This document shows, piece after piece, positions 42,901-53,091 of a stretch of 64,000 bases of DNA (the stretch's first letter is position 1; each line of letters begins with the position of its first letter). This stretch comes from Calendula officinalis (lineage: Eukaryota > Streptophyta > Magnoliopsida > Asterales > Asteraceae). Below the pieces are notes generated by a model. The model was not told the DNA's origin. It saw only the letters and a list, made by a program, of their open reading frames with translations, and made no database searches. The translations under genes and the position numbers were made by a program. The stretch covers positions 47,952,404 through 48,016,403 of the forward strand of contig OY970822.1 of assembly GCA_963853835.1 (NCBI GenBank), in the 5' to 3' direction.

Positions 42901-44186
42901 GACCAAGACTTCACTCATTACGGGTCGGAAGACCCGTCAACTGCAATCGGGTCGATTTTCACGGACCGTAAAAATTCCAATCATTTAACGATCCCGTTTG
43001 AGGATGAATCGGGTTGTGATGGAAAAGTTAAATTCTCGGTTACGTGTTATTTTGCTAAACATTTTGATGATTTAAGAGAAAAATGTTGTTCGAATGAATT
43101 GGATTATGTTCGGTCATTAAGTCGGTGTAAAAGATGGAGTGCACAAGGGGGTAAAAGTAACGTTTATTTTGCTAAATCCTTAGACGAAAGATTTATCATC
43201 AAACAAGTCACGAAAACCGAATTAGAATCGTTTGAGGAATTTGCTCCTCAATATTTTAAATATTTGACCGATTCATTAAATTCCGGAAGTCCAACGTGTC
43301 TCGCTAAGATCGTCGGAATCTATCAGGTTTGTCTTTCTAACTTTTTTAAGCTGATTCTTAGAGAACAATTTTTATCCATACAGACTAATTTCCCGCCAAA
43401 GGACAATTACACCCTTCCTTTCCTTGATATGAAATCGCTCTGTATGGATAAAAAGTGCTCTCTAGGAATCAACTCCCTTTTCTTTTTGCAAAATTGCACG
43501 TTAGAAAAGCGTATTTATGTTAATCTACGTTATTTCTAATAATATTATAATTTTTTTAATTGTTGTAATGTTATAGGTGACGGTGAAACATTTGAGGGCG
43601 GGAAAAGAAGCGAAAATGAATGTTTTGGTAATGGAAAATGTATTCTTCAAAAGAAATATTTCACGGGTTTATGATTTAAAGGGGTCATCAAGGTCCCGTT
43701 ATAATTCGGATACAACGGGAACAAATAAAACATTATTAGACATGAATTTATTGGAAACGTTGCGTACAAATCCCATATTTCTTGGAAGTAAAGCCAAGAG
43801 AAAACTCGAACGAGCTGTTTGGAATGATACATCCTTCTTAGCGGTAAGTTTTACTCTCGTTTTATTATAATTATAATTATGTCAGTCACGTTTTATTAAA
43901 TTAATTTATTTATGCACATTTTGGTGTGAAGTCGATCGATGTGATAGATTACTCGTTGCTAGTTGGCGTTGATGAAGAGAAGAAAGAACTCGTTTTGGGA
44001 ATCATCGATTTCATGAGGCAATATACATGGGACAAACATTTGGAAACGTGGGTGAAAGCATCCGGGATTCTTGGAGGGCCCAAAAACGCGGCCCCCACAA
44101 TAATCTCTCCAAAACAATACAAGAAGAGATTCAGAAAAGCCATGACAAGTTATTTTTTAGCTGTGCCAGACCAATGGTCATCCTAA
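36939..44186 (+). CDS. FAB1D: 1-phosphatidylinositol-3-phosphate 5-kinase, FAB1D-like (no FYVE)
   Basis: This enzyme converts PI3P to PI(3,5)P2 on endosomal/vacuolar membranes. I read 11 exons: 36939-37123, 37205-37900, 38296-38455, 38533-38874, 39277-39759, 40517-40848, 41531-41657, 41733-41882, 41980-43326, 43577-43843, 43932-44186. All junctions are GT/AG and phases close, giving about 1447 residues, near the length I recall for Arabidopsis FAB1D and shorter than FAB1A/B. Domains: a short Cys-rich start (MCCQCEMR..CKHC) but no FYVE finger; an Asp/Ser-rich linker; the chaperonin-like domain (LLILGGALEYQR, VLLVEKSVSSYAQEYLL, about 330-480); a Cys-rich block (TCKEPAEAHV, WMWHRCLRCPH, CGHSLQRDCLRFYG, about 625-735); and a C-terminal PIPK kinase from about 1175, with GGKSNVYFAK, FIIKQV, NVLVMENVFF, YDLKGS, DYSLLVGVD and IIDFMRQYTWDKHLE. 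All appear intact. The first base of exon 3 could shift by 3 nt. Confidence 0.9.
37920..38160 (+). repeat. minisatellite unit in intron 2 of the kinase gene
   Basis: Roughly two copies, about 83 bp each, of a unit with TCTTTTCTTGCATTTGAT, ATAAAGATTCAA and TTTTTCATGGGTTTTCTT. The same unit recurs in intron 5. Confidence 0.8.
38921..39225. mobile_element. fold-back MITE in intron 4 of the kinase gene
   Basis: The element is nearly a full palindrome. Arms of about 130 bp share ATGCATTTTA.TACC, CCTCTACTACCCTGAACTA, AAAGGTGCAACATGA and the CCCTGA words, around a centre containing TCAATATATTGA. A half copy lies at 9555-9742. Confidence 0.8.
39850..40440 (+). repeat. minisatellite units in intron 5, split by a MITE
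   Basis: Degenerate copies of the intron 2 unit (CATGGGTTTTCTTG, TTTTCTTGCATTTGA, AAAGATTGAAACTTTACC) lie at about 39840-40040 and again at 40328-40420, on both sides of the element at 40047-40327. Confidence 0.7.
40047..40327. mobile_element. MULE-like MITE in intron 5
   Basis: Inverted ends: GAGTAAAGTACAAAGATGG at the left, GAGAAATTACAAGGATGG as complement at the right. Inner arms share TAGTCCTTTAG.CTAACG. Flanks TTATCTTTTT and TTATCCTTTT give a 10-bp duplication with one mismatch. Confidence 0.65.
40881..41237. mobile_element. fold-back MITE in intron 6
   Basis: GAGTAAATTGCATAAATGG at the left and TTTACTC at the right. Inner arms share TTTGGTC, TTTAGTTTCATAAATTAC and GGTAGTCCTTATTT in inverted orientation. 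A smaller related piece follows at about 41251-41457 (GAGTAAATTACATAAATCG / GACGATTAATGTAATTT). Confidence 0.65.
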
Positions 44187-44740
44187 AATAACGGCCTTAA
44201 ATATTGAAATAAATCAATAATATAATAAGATAATAATTATTGTTATTGGTTATTAGGGGTTTTTTTTTTTTTACCTTTTTAGTGTAATTTGGGGAGAATT
44301 TACCCTTTTGATAGGTTGATTCTGTATACAATGTACATGGTAGAGATTCTTGACATTTTTTTTCACCATTGAAAAGAACTTGTACATGTGTATCAAGAGG
44401 TTCATGCTAAGAAACTTCCTTCGTAGGAAGTTTCTTTAATTGAATGAAACTTTGTGGTTCAAATTTGACTACTTTATTATCGTTCATTGCACATGCATAG
44501 TCTTTGTTCAAAGCCACATATCAAGATTATAATTTTTATATCAAGTGACAATTGAATTACATGAATAACAACTATTAGCCGACACTTTTGGTATTTATTT
44601 GAATTGATGGTGAATCCTAGGTTGCTCTTAATTTTTTCCACAAAGAAAAAGGGCTCCAAAAACACCAAAGGAGGTGTGTAAAGTTTTTTCTTTTAACCTT
44701 TTGGGCCAAACTATTTATGGGCTTAATTGCTAGCTGCGAG
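44187..44740. other. 3' UTR and spacer of the kinase gene
   Basis: It contains AATAAA-like signals within about 30 bp of the stop (AAATAAATCAATAATATAATAAG) and no further gene. AAGAAACTTCCTTCGTAGGAAGTTTCTT (two arms around TTCGTA) at about 44410-44437 is a strong hairpin that could mark the transcript end. Confidence 0.5.
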
Positions 44741-45069
44741 TAGACATGCACACCAAAATCGGTTTCTGGACCGGTTCGAGACTGGTTTCAATCTCATCAC
44801 ATTAGATCAAGTCACAAGCCGCCAGACCGGGATCGGATCAAGGTTCGGGGGATGAACCTGTACGAAAACTGGTTTTGTTAAATAGTCATTAGAACTGGTT
44901 TAAACACCAGATTTTGACACCAAACCGGTTTGGATCCGGTCAAGCCAATTTCAACCAGATATACACTGCACTCCCCAAAACCAGTTTTCACCCAAACTGG
45001 ATTTGACCGAAACTGAAACGGCTTTAAAACTAGTTTAATTTGATGAAAAAACTGGTTTGTGCACTACTA
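44741..45069. mobile_element. hAT-type MITE with AACTGGTTT/ACCGGTT repeats
   Basis: Starts TAGACATGCACACC and ends TTTGTGCACTACTA, an imperfect inverted pair. The interior consists of variants of CCGGTTCGAGACTGGTTT and AAACTGGTTT. The 8-bp flanks (GCTGCGAG / GGCGAAAG) match only partly. Confidence 0.5.
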
Positions 45070-45555
45070 GGCGAAAGTACAACTGTACAACCACCAAAAC
45101 CTGACCCTTACTCACCAATCATGTGTTGTTTTCTATGGTAGTAAACGAGTTGAGCTGAGTTTGAACGCATCTCAACAAATTTAGACTAAATCGAACGAGT
45201 TGAGTCGTTTCTCGGATACCCAATCTATTAACAACATTATCTATTATTATCTATTATCAAAACTCTTAAAATAAATCCTTTAAACATCACACCAACATGA
45301 TATACAATTGCCAATCAATTCAATAAATCATGAAAACTGTCACAATTCACAAATACAATTCACACAAATTACTCTCAATCAAATGAATGTCACAATTCAC
45401 AAACACAAAAAAAAAAAAAAAATTACAAATCAAACCCGAGAAACGACTTCTTTCCTCGCGCTTTAAACCTCAGAAAAAAATCGGTAAAAGTATGAAGATC
45501 AAGAACGAATCAAACGAATAAACGAAACAAATTAGCAAGTTATTTTCCCATTCTT
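45070..45555. other. spacer and 3' UTR of the U-box gene
   Basis: Contains an ACGAGTTGAG-rich patch (45140-45220) that may be another hAT-type remnant, then AT-rich DNA. The last 150 bp are probably the minus-strand 3' UTR. Confidence 0.4.
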
Positions 45556-47880
45556 TTAAACTTCCCGAGACCTTTGAAGATGCTCCAACAACGATTTTGC
45601 TTTCCTTTTCGCCCGCTCGGACCCGTTTTTAGCCAACTCCATTAACGGGATAACCGCACCGAGCCTACTAATACACTCGAGATTCTCATTATCCCGTTTA
45701 CAAACCGACAACAAAATCGACGTTGCGTTTTCTTTGTTTCTAGAAACACCCGTTCTCGTAAGATCAATCAAAAGAGGAATCATGCTAGCTTTAACTATGG
45801 TTAGTTTAGCTTCTTGATGACTAGCAAGAACCGAGAGTATGGTTAAAGATTCATCAACCATACACGAACTCGAATCACCCAACATTTTAACAAGAACCGA
45901 AACAATACCTGCCCGAATTGCCCGACCTTTATTTCCTTGGTAAATACAAAGATTAAATAAAGCGGTTGCAGCATCTTTTTTCCCTCGGGTTGTACCATTT
46001 TCAAGAAGATTGACCAGCGCGGGAATCGCGCCCGATGAACCGATTATTATCTTATTTTCATTTGCTAATGATAAACTAAAAAGTGCTGCAGCTGCATTTT
46101 CCCGTGTTTCCATTGTCCCGATTCTTAAAAGTTGAACAATCGACGGTACAACATTTGCCAACATTATTAATTGTTTATTGTTTTCGTATATCGAAAGATT
46201 TAAAATCGATGTAACCGCGTTTTCTTGTGTCATGTTATCTTCAGATGTTAGTAAACTTACAAGAATCGGGATTGCACCGGCTTCTGCTAACAGAATTCGG
46301 TTATCGGTGCTTCGTTTCGATAGTGACCGGATTTCAGTCAACGCTGACCGGCGTTCTTCGATTGACCGACTGGAAAGATTCCTCACGAGCTTTTCAATGG
46401 CTTCAATGTCTTCAGAAACATCACGAAATGATCCGTCACTTCGTTTTAATCTTCGGTTTGTTAAGGAAGTTGGTTGCTCGATGTTGTGATTAATGCACCA
46501 TTGTGCGATTAAGCTTCGTAAAACGTAGTTTGGTGTTAATGTGATGTTTTTGAGTTTTTGTTGTGTTTTTGGACATGTTGTGTTCCCGCAATCGATCCAT
46601 CTTTGGATGTATGATCTCTCATAAGTCTGCAATAAACCATACGATTATTAAAAACTAAAATTAAAATTAAAAGATTAGGAAAAAATGAATTTTTTACAAG
46701 TTTACCTGTCCTGTAGAGACGATAACGGGATCTCGCATTAGTTCTAGAGAAATCGGGCAGAGGAAATCAACGGGAATTGAAGGTGCGTCCAATTTCTTAT
46801 TTTCATCAGTAATTATGGATGTTTCAGATGAATTATAAACGGTTTCGTTTTGATTATAATCTTTAGAAATATCATCATGTTTTGATAAAGTTTCCACCTT
46901 TGTTGCTATTTCTTGATTGATGATGTTTTCTACGGGTTGAAGATCTGTCAAATTTAGGGGTTTATTGTATCGTTCTCTTGCTCTTCGAAGCTGGCCTCTT
47001 ACTAAATCAACCTGATTGAATATATTTATTAATAAAAAAATTGGAAATAATTGATGATTTGTGAGATAAACATGAGCTGATTGGAGTATGTTCTTACTTG
47101 TTCTTGAACTTCCTCTGAGATTTCAAATTGATCATATGGTAAATTTGCTAATGCTTTTTCCAATTTCAATGTAACACACTGGAATTGAAATGCAACCTTC
47201 TTGTATGCTCCATCCTTTAGTCAAAATTAACCAATTTTAAATTCAGAATTCAATCATTCAATGATTGTGGAGTCAAAGTTCTGCAGAAATATGTGTTATT
47301 TATATACTTTTACAAAACAGATTGATCATCGTAAACTAACTTTTAGCATAATCTAGGGCAGCAATTCTCCCAACATTGTTAATGTTTGAAGCAATTTGAT
47401 CGGATTTTAACAGAATTAGTACTTATATACGGTATGTTAATTATATGAATGTAACGATGAGCTAATACAATCAAATAAGAGCATAACTTAACAATGAGTT
47501 ATACTGATTGCAAACTTAATTAATTCACAGATGTGTAGAATATTGAAAGCTGAACTCACCGGTGAGATCTTACGATCAAAATTGGCTGCAATTATGAGCA
47601 ATTTCTTCGCAGCTTGTAGAGCAACCGTTAGGTCAGATAAACAAGATGAAGAAGAAGACGAAGAAGGAGACGAATCTAACAACTTCAAATCGCCTTTAAA
47701 ATCCCTAATTTCCTCCAACAAATGCGATAACAACGCCAGTCTTCTAGACAGGTCCGTGCAATCCTTCTTAAATTCTCCGGCGAATCCGGCGGCGGAGGTA
47801 CGAGCGACGTCCCTGACGAGACGGAGGAGAGACTGGATAGAAGCAAGGACGGCGGTGGAATCAACGCCGGGGCCGGCCAT
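45556..47880 (-). CDS. PUB14: U-box/ARM-repeat E3 ubiquitin ligase, PUB14-like
   Basis: The protein is a plant U-box ubiquitin ligase that recruits a ubiquitin-loaded E2 through the U-box and substrate through ARM repeats. I read four exons on the minus strand: 47880-47560, 47214-47098, 47011-46706 and 46626-45556. All introns are GT-AG and phase 0, giving 604 residues. Residues 1-200 form the UND domain (LLRLVRDVART, DCTDLSRRLALLSHLLEEI, LEKALANLPYDQFEISEEVQEQV). The U-box spans about 226-300 (PVDFLCPISLELMRDPVIVS, then TYERSYIQRWID, TCPKTQQKL, LTPNYVLRSLIAQWC), and intron 3 falls inside it after STGQ. ARM repeats fill 330-595 (AGAIPILVSLL, ENAVTSILNLS, GAIPALVNLL, GKKDAATALFNL). Start MAGPG was chosen over an upstream Met because it opens the UND consensus. 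It is convergent with the kinase gene. PUB13 is the closest alternative. Confidence 0.92.
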
Positions 47881-48383
47881 GGCTGCTGGTGGTGGTGCAA
47901 ATGAAATTTGGTGTGTAATGCAAACCACTAAGCAAATGAGTAAAGATAGATGAATCGAGTCTTTAAGGAAGGAAATATTAATTTAATTTGTGGAAATAAA
48001 TTAAAATAATATTTGAAGAAAATAAATTATGGCGAGATTTTCGGTGGTAGATGAATATGTGTAGGTGTTGGCGTTAGTGTGTGTTCATGGTGTTGTGTGT
48101 GAGAGAGATAGAGGAAGAAAGAAAAGAAAGACAGTTGTAAAGGGGAATATTGTGAGGAGGAAGTGAATCGAATAGCAATTTCGTTTCCAATAATTGGATG
48201 ATTGGGGTTCATTGGCTCTATAGGATATCACACAACCACATATAATATGTTAATTTCATTATATATAAAAACTAAGAATAAATTGTTATATTGTTTTAAA
48301 TAGTTTCATTACACCGGATAAAGATATGATAATGTACATTTTATAGGACACATAGGGATTGAATCGTTTTCGTTGTTTCCATA
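47881..48383 (-). promoter_or_regulatory. 5' UTR and promoter region of the U-box gene
   Basis: On the minus strand a pyrimidine-rich stretch (complement of GAGAGAGATAGAGGAAGAAAG, 48098-48130) precedes the start codon by about 220-250 bp, typical of a plant leader. No unambiguous TATA box was chosen. Confidence 0.45.
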
Positions 48384-48392
48384 TATTTTTAA
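48384..48392. repeat. 9-bp target-site duplication, left
   Basis: TATTTTTAA directly before the Pack-MULE; identical to 52099-52107 on the other side. Confidence 0.9.
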
Positions 48393-49051
48393 GGGTAAAT
48401 TACAATTTTTGTCTCCGACCTATGGTTGATTTGGGGTTTTTTCCCTAATTTTTTTTCTTCTGTTTTTTTGTCCCTTAAGTTTTTCAAATTCTGGAAATTT
48501 GTCCTTCTGTCCAATTTTGACCGTTAAGTGACTAAAAATGCAAAAAAAATAAGGGTATTTTCGTCTTTTATATTTCTTCATCCCAACCCCCAACTGATGT
48601 ATGAACCCTAATCCTAAATCAAGATCATATTTTTGAATCCATCATCTTCATAAAATCAAAATCAAAATTGTCGAAGAATAATGGACACTGGATGACGATA
48701 AGTGTGATTAAGGGAAATAAATCATTAATTGTTAGGGTTTAATAAATGGAAATATTGGAGAATTGAGATTTGGGTATGATCCAGATGAACAACAAAACGA
48801 CACAATCCGCCAGCGGTGAAGCTTGAGGAAGACGACACAATCGTCGTCGATGAAGAGTTGAACTTCTACAAAAGTTAATCTTCAAAAAAGGGAACAGATG
48901 CGTCGGCTTTCGCCATTACCGCCACCAGCTGCTTCATCGGCTTCTTCATCGCTCTACTTTCCAACGAGTAATCTAAATTTATATTCAATCTGTATGAAGT
49001 TAATAATCACCTTAATCGATAGTATAATTTTGATGTAACCAATCGTTGCAG

Positions 49052-49272
49052 AATGTGAGGGGGTTGATTTCAAGCGAATCATCTGGAAATGCTTGCATTG
49101 CACGCTTCGATGGTGGACTAGGGTTCGTGGGGAGCTACTTGACCTCAATTGGTGCCAAGGGGCAGAATATTAACCCCAAAACTTGTGGTTCTGAAGTTAA
49201 TTTCATTGCGAAAAACCTGGGGTTACGAAGGCTATTTTGCAACGAGGCACCAAAGAGGAAAAGTAAGGGATA
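49052..49272 (+). pseudogene. captured fragment resembling a mitochondrial FtsH protease (FTSH3/10 type)
   Basis: A splice acceptor TTGCAG precedes an open frame that includes FDGGLGFVGSYLTSIGAKG, then NLGLRRLFCNEAPKRK. This matches the pattern at the N-terminus of plant mitochondrial FtsH AAA metalloproteases (a DGGLGF/YLTSIGA block, then an RR-F-C/S-SE-PK segment after the transit peptide). The AAA and protease domains are absent and the frame ends at 49272. A short GC-rich open segment with ATGCGTCGG (48898-48970) upstream may be a separate piece. Identification is by motif memory. Confidence 0.6.
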
Positions 49273-49291
49273 ATGAAAACATTGTGTTCAA

Positions 49292-49328
49292 CTAGCCGGT
49301 ACCCGCGCAATGCGGCGGCGGGTACCCG
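49292..49328 (-). mobile_element. Helitron 3' terminus
   Basis: On the minus strand the hairpin GGTACCCGCCGCC...GCGCGGGTACC is followed by GGCTAG and then T. The hairpin matches the terminus at 55576-55612. It lies within the Pack-MULE, and its 5' end was not located. Confidence 0.6.
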
Positions 49329-50473
49329 ATGACTATATTTAGTGGCACTCAATTGATAATCCTTGAAATAACATTCAATCCATAGTTTGATCTTTAATGA
49401 TGATTTTGGGTGAAACTTGAGGGTGAAGAAATGAGGGTTTTAGAGAGAGAAAGTAGAGAGAAGGAAGAGAACAATTGCAAGTGTGGCAGGCTTTAGCGGA
49501 GGAGAGAGAGAGAGTGTCTTTAATTGTTTTTCTTTTGTATTTTGTGATTTGAGGTATTTTAGCTTGAGTTATGATAGATGAGATATTTGGGATTTTGAAT
49601 GTAACATTGATGTGGTGTTGAGATGACCATTTGGCTTTAGCCACCATACCCATGCCCTAATGATTATATATTGTACTCTGTTTTTTAATTATCACATTAT
49701 GTTAATTTTTAAAGAAATTAAGAAATAAAATATAACTTGCCACAACACTTAACAACCAAAACCTGATATCTTTAACATCATGGGAAAAAAGCTACAAATT
49801 TCTGCTCCCATCCTATTCAAAATCAGCGCATGCACTTTAAAACAAGTATAAATCTATGGACCAATATGTGTTACTTTTTGTCAAAACAATTTGCATCAAC
49901 CACCAAGATATAGGGATGACAACTATCATCTGATCCGATGATCATCCAAACACCCTCCTCAAGCTAATGAAAATGCAATTATAAAATATCAAAAACATTG
50001 CAAGTTCAAATTTAGCTTTCTGAAAAAATGCATTTATAAAATACACAACTATTCAACAAATAATTTACATGTAAAAGTGTTTGGATAATTGCTGAATTTA
50101 AAATATTATTTATATGGTAATTTAAGTGTAATTCTTCAACGACAAAAAAAGTCACAATAGTCACCATCAATCGAATAGCACTTTCAAAATTATGAATTGA
50201 TATTAAACTTTTACTCCAATTTATCACAACTGCATAACATACCATATGAATGTAACAAGAATAAATGTTTCAACACAAATTTAGAAATCACAACAAAATA
50301 AAATCATATAACAACAGCATCTCGTACAAATGCAGAGCATCTCGTACAAATGCAGATCATAAACAGTAAGTACTTGTGCACCTGCATCCTTGGAAACCAA
50401 GCATTGGGTTCACTTAGATAACTTCTCAATCCACATATAAGCATTAGATTATTAACGCCCATATCAGAGTCAG

Positions 50474-50577
50474 TTAACTCACAATCTGAGTCAGTTCACT
50501 CACAATCTGTTCAAGAATTCCTTCGGGTAAAAACTCATGGACTGGAGATTCTAAAAGGCCGATTGTCACGGGTAGTC
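50474..50577 (-). pseudogene. captured exon resembling pyruvate, phosphate dikinase
   Basis: On the minus strand a TTTTCAG acceptor is followed by a frame reading LPVTIGLLESPVHEFLPEG, then LEQIVSELT, and a stop at 50474-50476. Plant PPDK has the motif LPVTIRLLDPPLHEFLPEG followed by E-IV-ELT in its central region, so the match is specific. Only this one exon is evident. The word CACAATCTGAGTCAGTT is tandemly repeated around the exon end. Confidence 0.65.
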
Positions 50578-50812
50578 CTGAAAATTTTTAGATGGTTCAC
50601 GTATATAATAAGGGAACTCAAAATTTTTACATGATTAAAAAACACACACCATAAACAGTAAAACTGATCCCTGCACCCACCTATTGAGAAGAGAGGTAGA
50701 TTCGGCTAGAAAAAGAGGATAAAAACCAAAAGCATTAGAATATTAACGACAAATGATAAAAACTAATATCCTGCTCTTTAAAAAAAAAACCACATGAAGG
50801 TTGAATTAATTA

Positions 50813-51125
50813 ACAAACCTCCACCGAAGTATTTCCTCCATAAATTTCTAACATCAACTGCAACACCAAGGAACAATAATTTAATCCATAGAGTGAAATA
50901 GAAAACACCCTCAAAATCAATAATTAATCGAGCCAATTAACAACATAATCGCACGAAAGCGACATGGTCATGAAATTTCTAAACTGTAATTCGATTACTA
51001 CTTTTTTCAAGATCAAATTCGGCATGCAGTGAAATGGAAGAATGCAATAAACGTATAAATATAGAATTAGATGCAACGTTAGAGAGATACCTGCTCCACA
51101 GATGCTTGACGATATTCGCTCATGG
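50813..51125 (-). pseudogene. exon-like pieces of an unknown captured gene
   Basis: On the minus strand ATGAGCGAATATCG encodes MSEYRQASVEQ followed by a GTATCT donor (about 51090). A second piece lies at 50821-50862 between TTGCAG and GGTTTG. They look like exon 1 and exon 2 of a captured gene, which I cannot name. Confidence 0.4.
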
Positions 51126-51344
51126 CGATTAGGGTTTTTTATCGTATTTGTAGGGCTTCAATTCGATGGCAGAAGCATGCTTGAAGGAATCGAGGAGGTG
51201 GGATATTGAATCGACGAAAAATGCAGCGTATGAAGGAGTTCAATGCTTTGAAGAAATCGAGATGGGTATTGAATCGACAGGGGAAGCGGCTTATTCGGCC
51301 AGGAAAGGGTTATATTTATTGATTTGGAAAGAAAGAATGTGCTT

Positions 51345-51425
51345 CATTGTAGCTCAGTTGGTAAGTAGCTTGTTTGATGTGTCGTTGGTCTTGAGTTCGA
51401 TCCTGATCCCGTTGAATGCCTTATT
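51345..51425 (+). mobile_element. tRNA-like SINE head or tRNA pseudogene
   Basis: TGTAGCTCAGTTGGTAAG matches a D-arm/A box and GAGTTCGATCCTG a B box, 46 bases apart. An acceptor stem does not pair, so this is not a working tRNA gene. An A-rich continuation follows at 51425-51460. Confidence 0.5.
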
Positions 51426-52563
51426 TTTTAAAACCCTATTTAAGACAAAAAGAGGAAAGTATTTGGCTGAATTTTAAATGTTCCATTTATGGAAAGAGTC
51501 TAAATGCTTTATAATGTAGTAGAGATTAATTCAATTAAATTTATTATCAAAATTGAGTTATTCAACCTTATTTCTACACGTTATTTAGCTTATTGCTTTT
51601 TTTATACTCGATATCCATTTTCGTAGTGTTTTGATGGAAAAATAGAAAGTGCTTATTTAATCATTCTGCATCTGGAATGGATTTTTGCTTGATGATTTGT
51701 GGAAATTGATCTTTATTATTGTAGATATGGAATCGATTTGTTCTTGAGGATTTGTAGAAATTATTGATTTTTACTTGTGCGTGACCACACTTGTGCATCT
51801 TGGTGTGTTGAATGCTTGAAGAAGGCATATTTCTCTCTTTACAGGGAAGATGATGAAGATGATGAAGGCTTGTAGAACTTGTGAAGAGGATGAAGATGAA
51901 GAAGTAAAAGAAAAAGAGTTAAAATAGGGGTAATTTGGGGAAATCATCAAAAATATCGTCAGTTAACGGTCAAAATTGGACGGAAGGACAGATTTCCAGA
52001 ATTTGAAAAACTTAAGGGACAAAAAAACGGAAGAAAAAAGATTAGGGACAAAAACCCCAAATCGGTCATAGGTCAGGGACAAAAACTGTAATTTACCCTA
52101 TTTTTAATTACCAATGAAGAAAATGTTGTGCTCTTTAGGAATGTAGTACTCTTTTTTGTTTAATAAAGACTATGATGTAGTTTTTTTCCTGATTAAAGTT
52201 ACATCTTAGATACATTTAAATGTGACAAACTCTCAATTTTAGATTGTCGATGTTATTCACTCCAAATGTCAATAATCCCGATGTTTAGACACAACATCTC
52301 ACATCTTGTGTTAGAAGTCTTGTCTTTTAACTAATTTACCTTCGTTCTGTAGGATTTAACATTCTTAATTACATTGGTAAAGTGTTTTATTTGATTCAAA
52401 AATAATGTTTTATGGAAAATATGGATACTTAGCTAAAGATCCATAAACATAAAAATATCAATGTCAAAAAAAAATGTAGAGGCAAGAAAACTTAGTATAT
52501 GCAAATGCAACTAACACATGAAATCACAATTGCAACCAAGATGTGCATATCATATTATACATC

Positions 52564-52678
52564 TTTTTTTTTTTGAAACGGCAAATCTAATATTACCACC
52601 TATGTCCACGACAGGACTCGAACTTCTGACCTCAAGTTTGAGAGGCAAACACCATACCGCTAAGTCAAATGCCCTTTG
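52564..52678 (-). mobile_element. SINE with perfect 17-bp target duplication
   Basis: On the minus strand it starts AGGGCATTTGACTTAGCGG (A-box region TTAGCGGTATGG), contains the B box AGAAGTTCGAGTCC, and ends in an A tail (T run 52564-52574 on plus). It is flanked by ATATCATATTATACATC at 52547-52563 and again at 52679-52695. About 115 bp. Confidence 0.92.
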
Positions 52679-52695
52679 ATATCATATTATACATC

Positions 52696-53083
52696 TAGCC
52701 AAAATTTTCTTGTGATGTGCAATCTATCCTATCGAGTAATTATTTCCAAACTTTACTCTGAATATCTAATAAATGCAAAAACAATCCAAAAAACAGAAGT
52801 CAAGTCCATTTTTATGGATACCGTGGATATTGGTTTAACAAATCTAAGAAATGAATTAAATGTTTTTTCTATACAAAATTGTGGAAGAAGTCCATGATCC
52901 TCTGTCATGAGAATGTTTCTATGAAGGTGAATCAATGGGCGCCATTGTTTATGGTGTACAAGCATTTTATCATAATGTACAATTCCAACTCATTGATTGG
53001 ATATGGTCAACTTGGCTCATGATTGTGAAGGACAACTTGATGTATGCGGCAAAATGGATTATTTTTTTTGTAACAATCGATGT
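52696..53083. other. intergenic, nothing recognised
   Basis: A 73-codon frame here has no family resemblance and overlaps the SINE flank. No gene was called. Confidence 0.4.
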
Positions 53084-53091
53084 AAATTAGG

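Larger units (their letters stand above)
48393..52098. mobile_element. Pack-MULE carrying host gene fragments
   Basis: The 3706-bp element has inverted repeats of about 140 bp, roughly 90 percent identical by eye: GGGTAAATTACA.TTTTTGTC, TTGTCCCTTAAGTTTTTC, AAATTCTGGAAAT and CCAATTTTGACCGTTAA at both ends. It is flanked by a perfect 9-bp duplication TATTTTTAA (48384-48392 and 52099-52107), the hallmark of Mutator-like elements. No transposase is present. The interior contains fragments resembling at least two unrelated host genes, a Helitron end (49292-49328) and a tRNA-like piece (about 51345-51425). 51840-51910 is GATGAAGA-rich. Confidence 0.9.

Noticed and set aside
46178..46493. Plus-strand frames inside the U-box gene
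   Set aside because: They are antisense shadows of the ARM-repeat exon.
51345..51425. tRNA gene
   Set aside because: A and B boxes are present but no acceptor stem pairs and the anticodon arm is not convincing; a SINE head or pseudogene is more likely.
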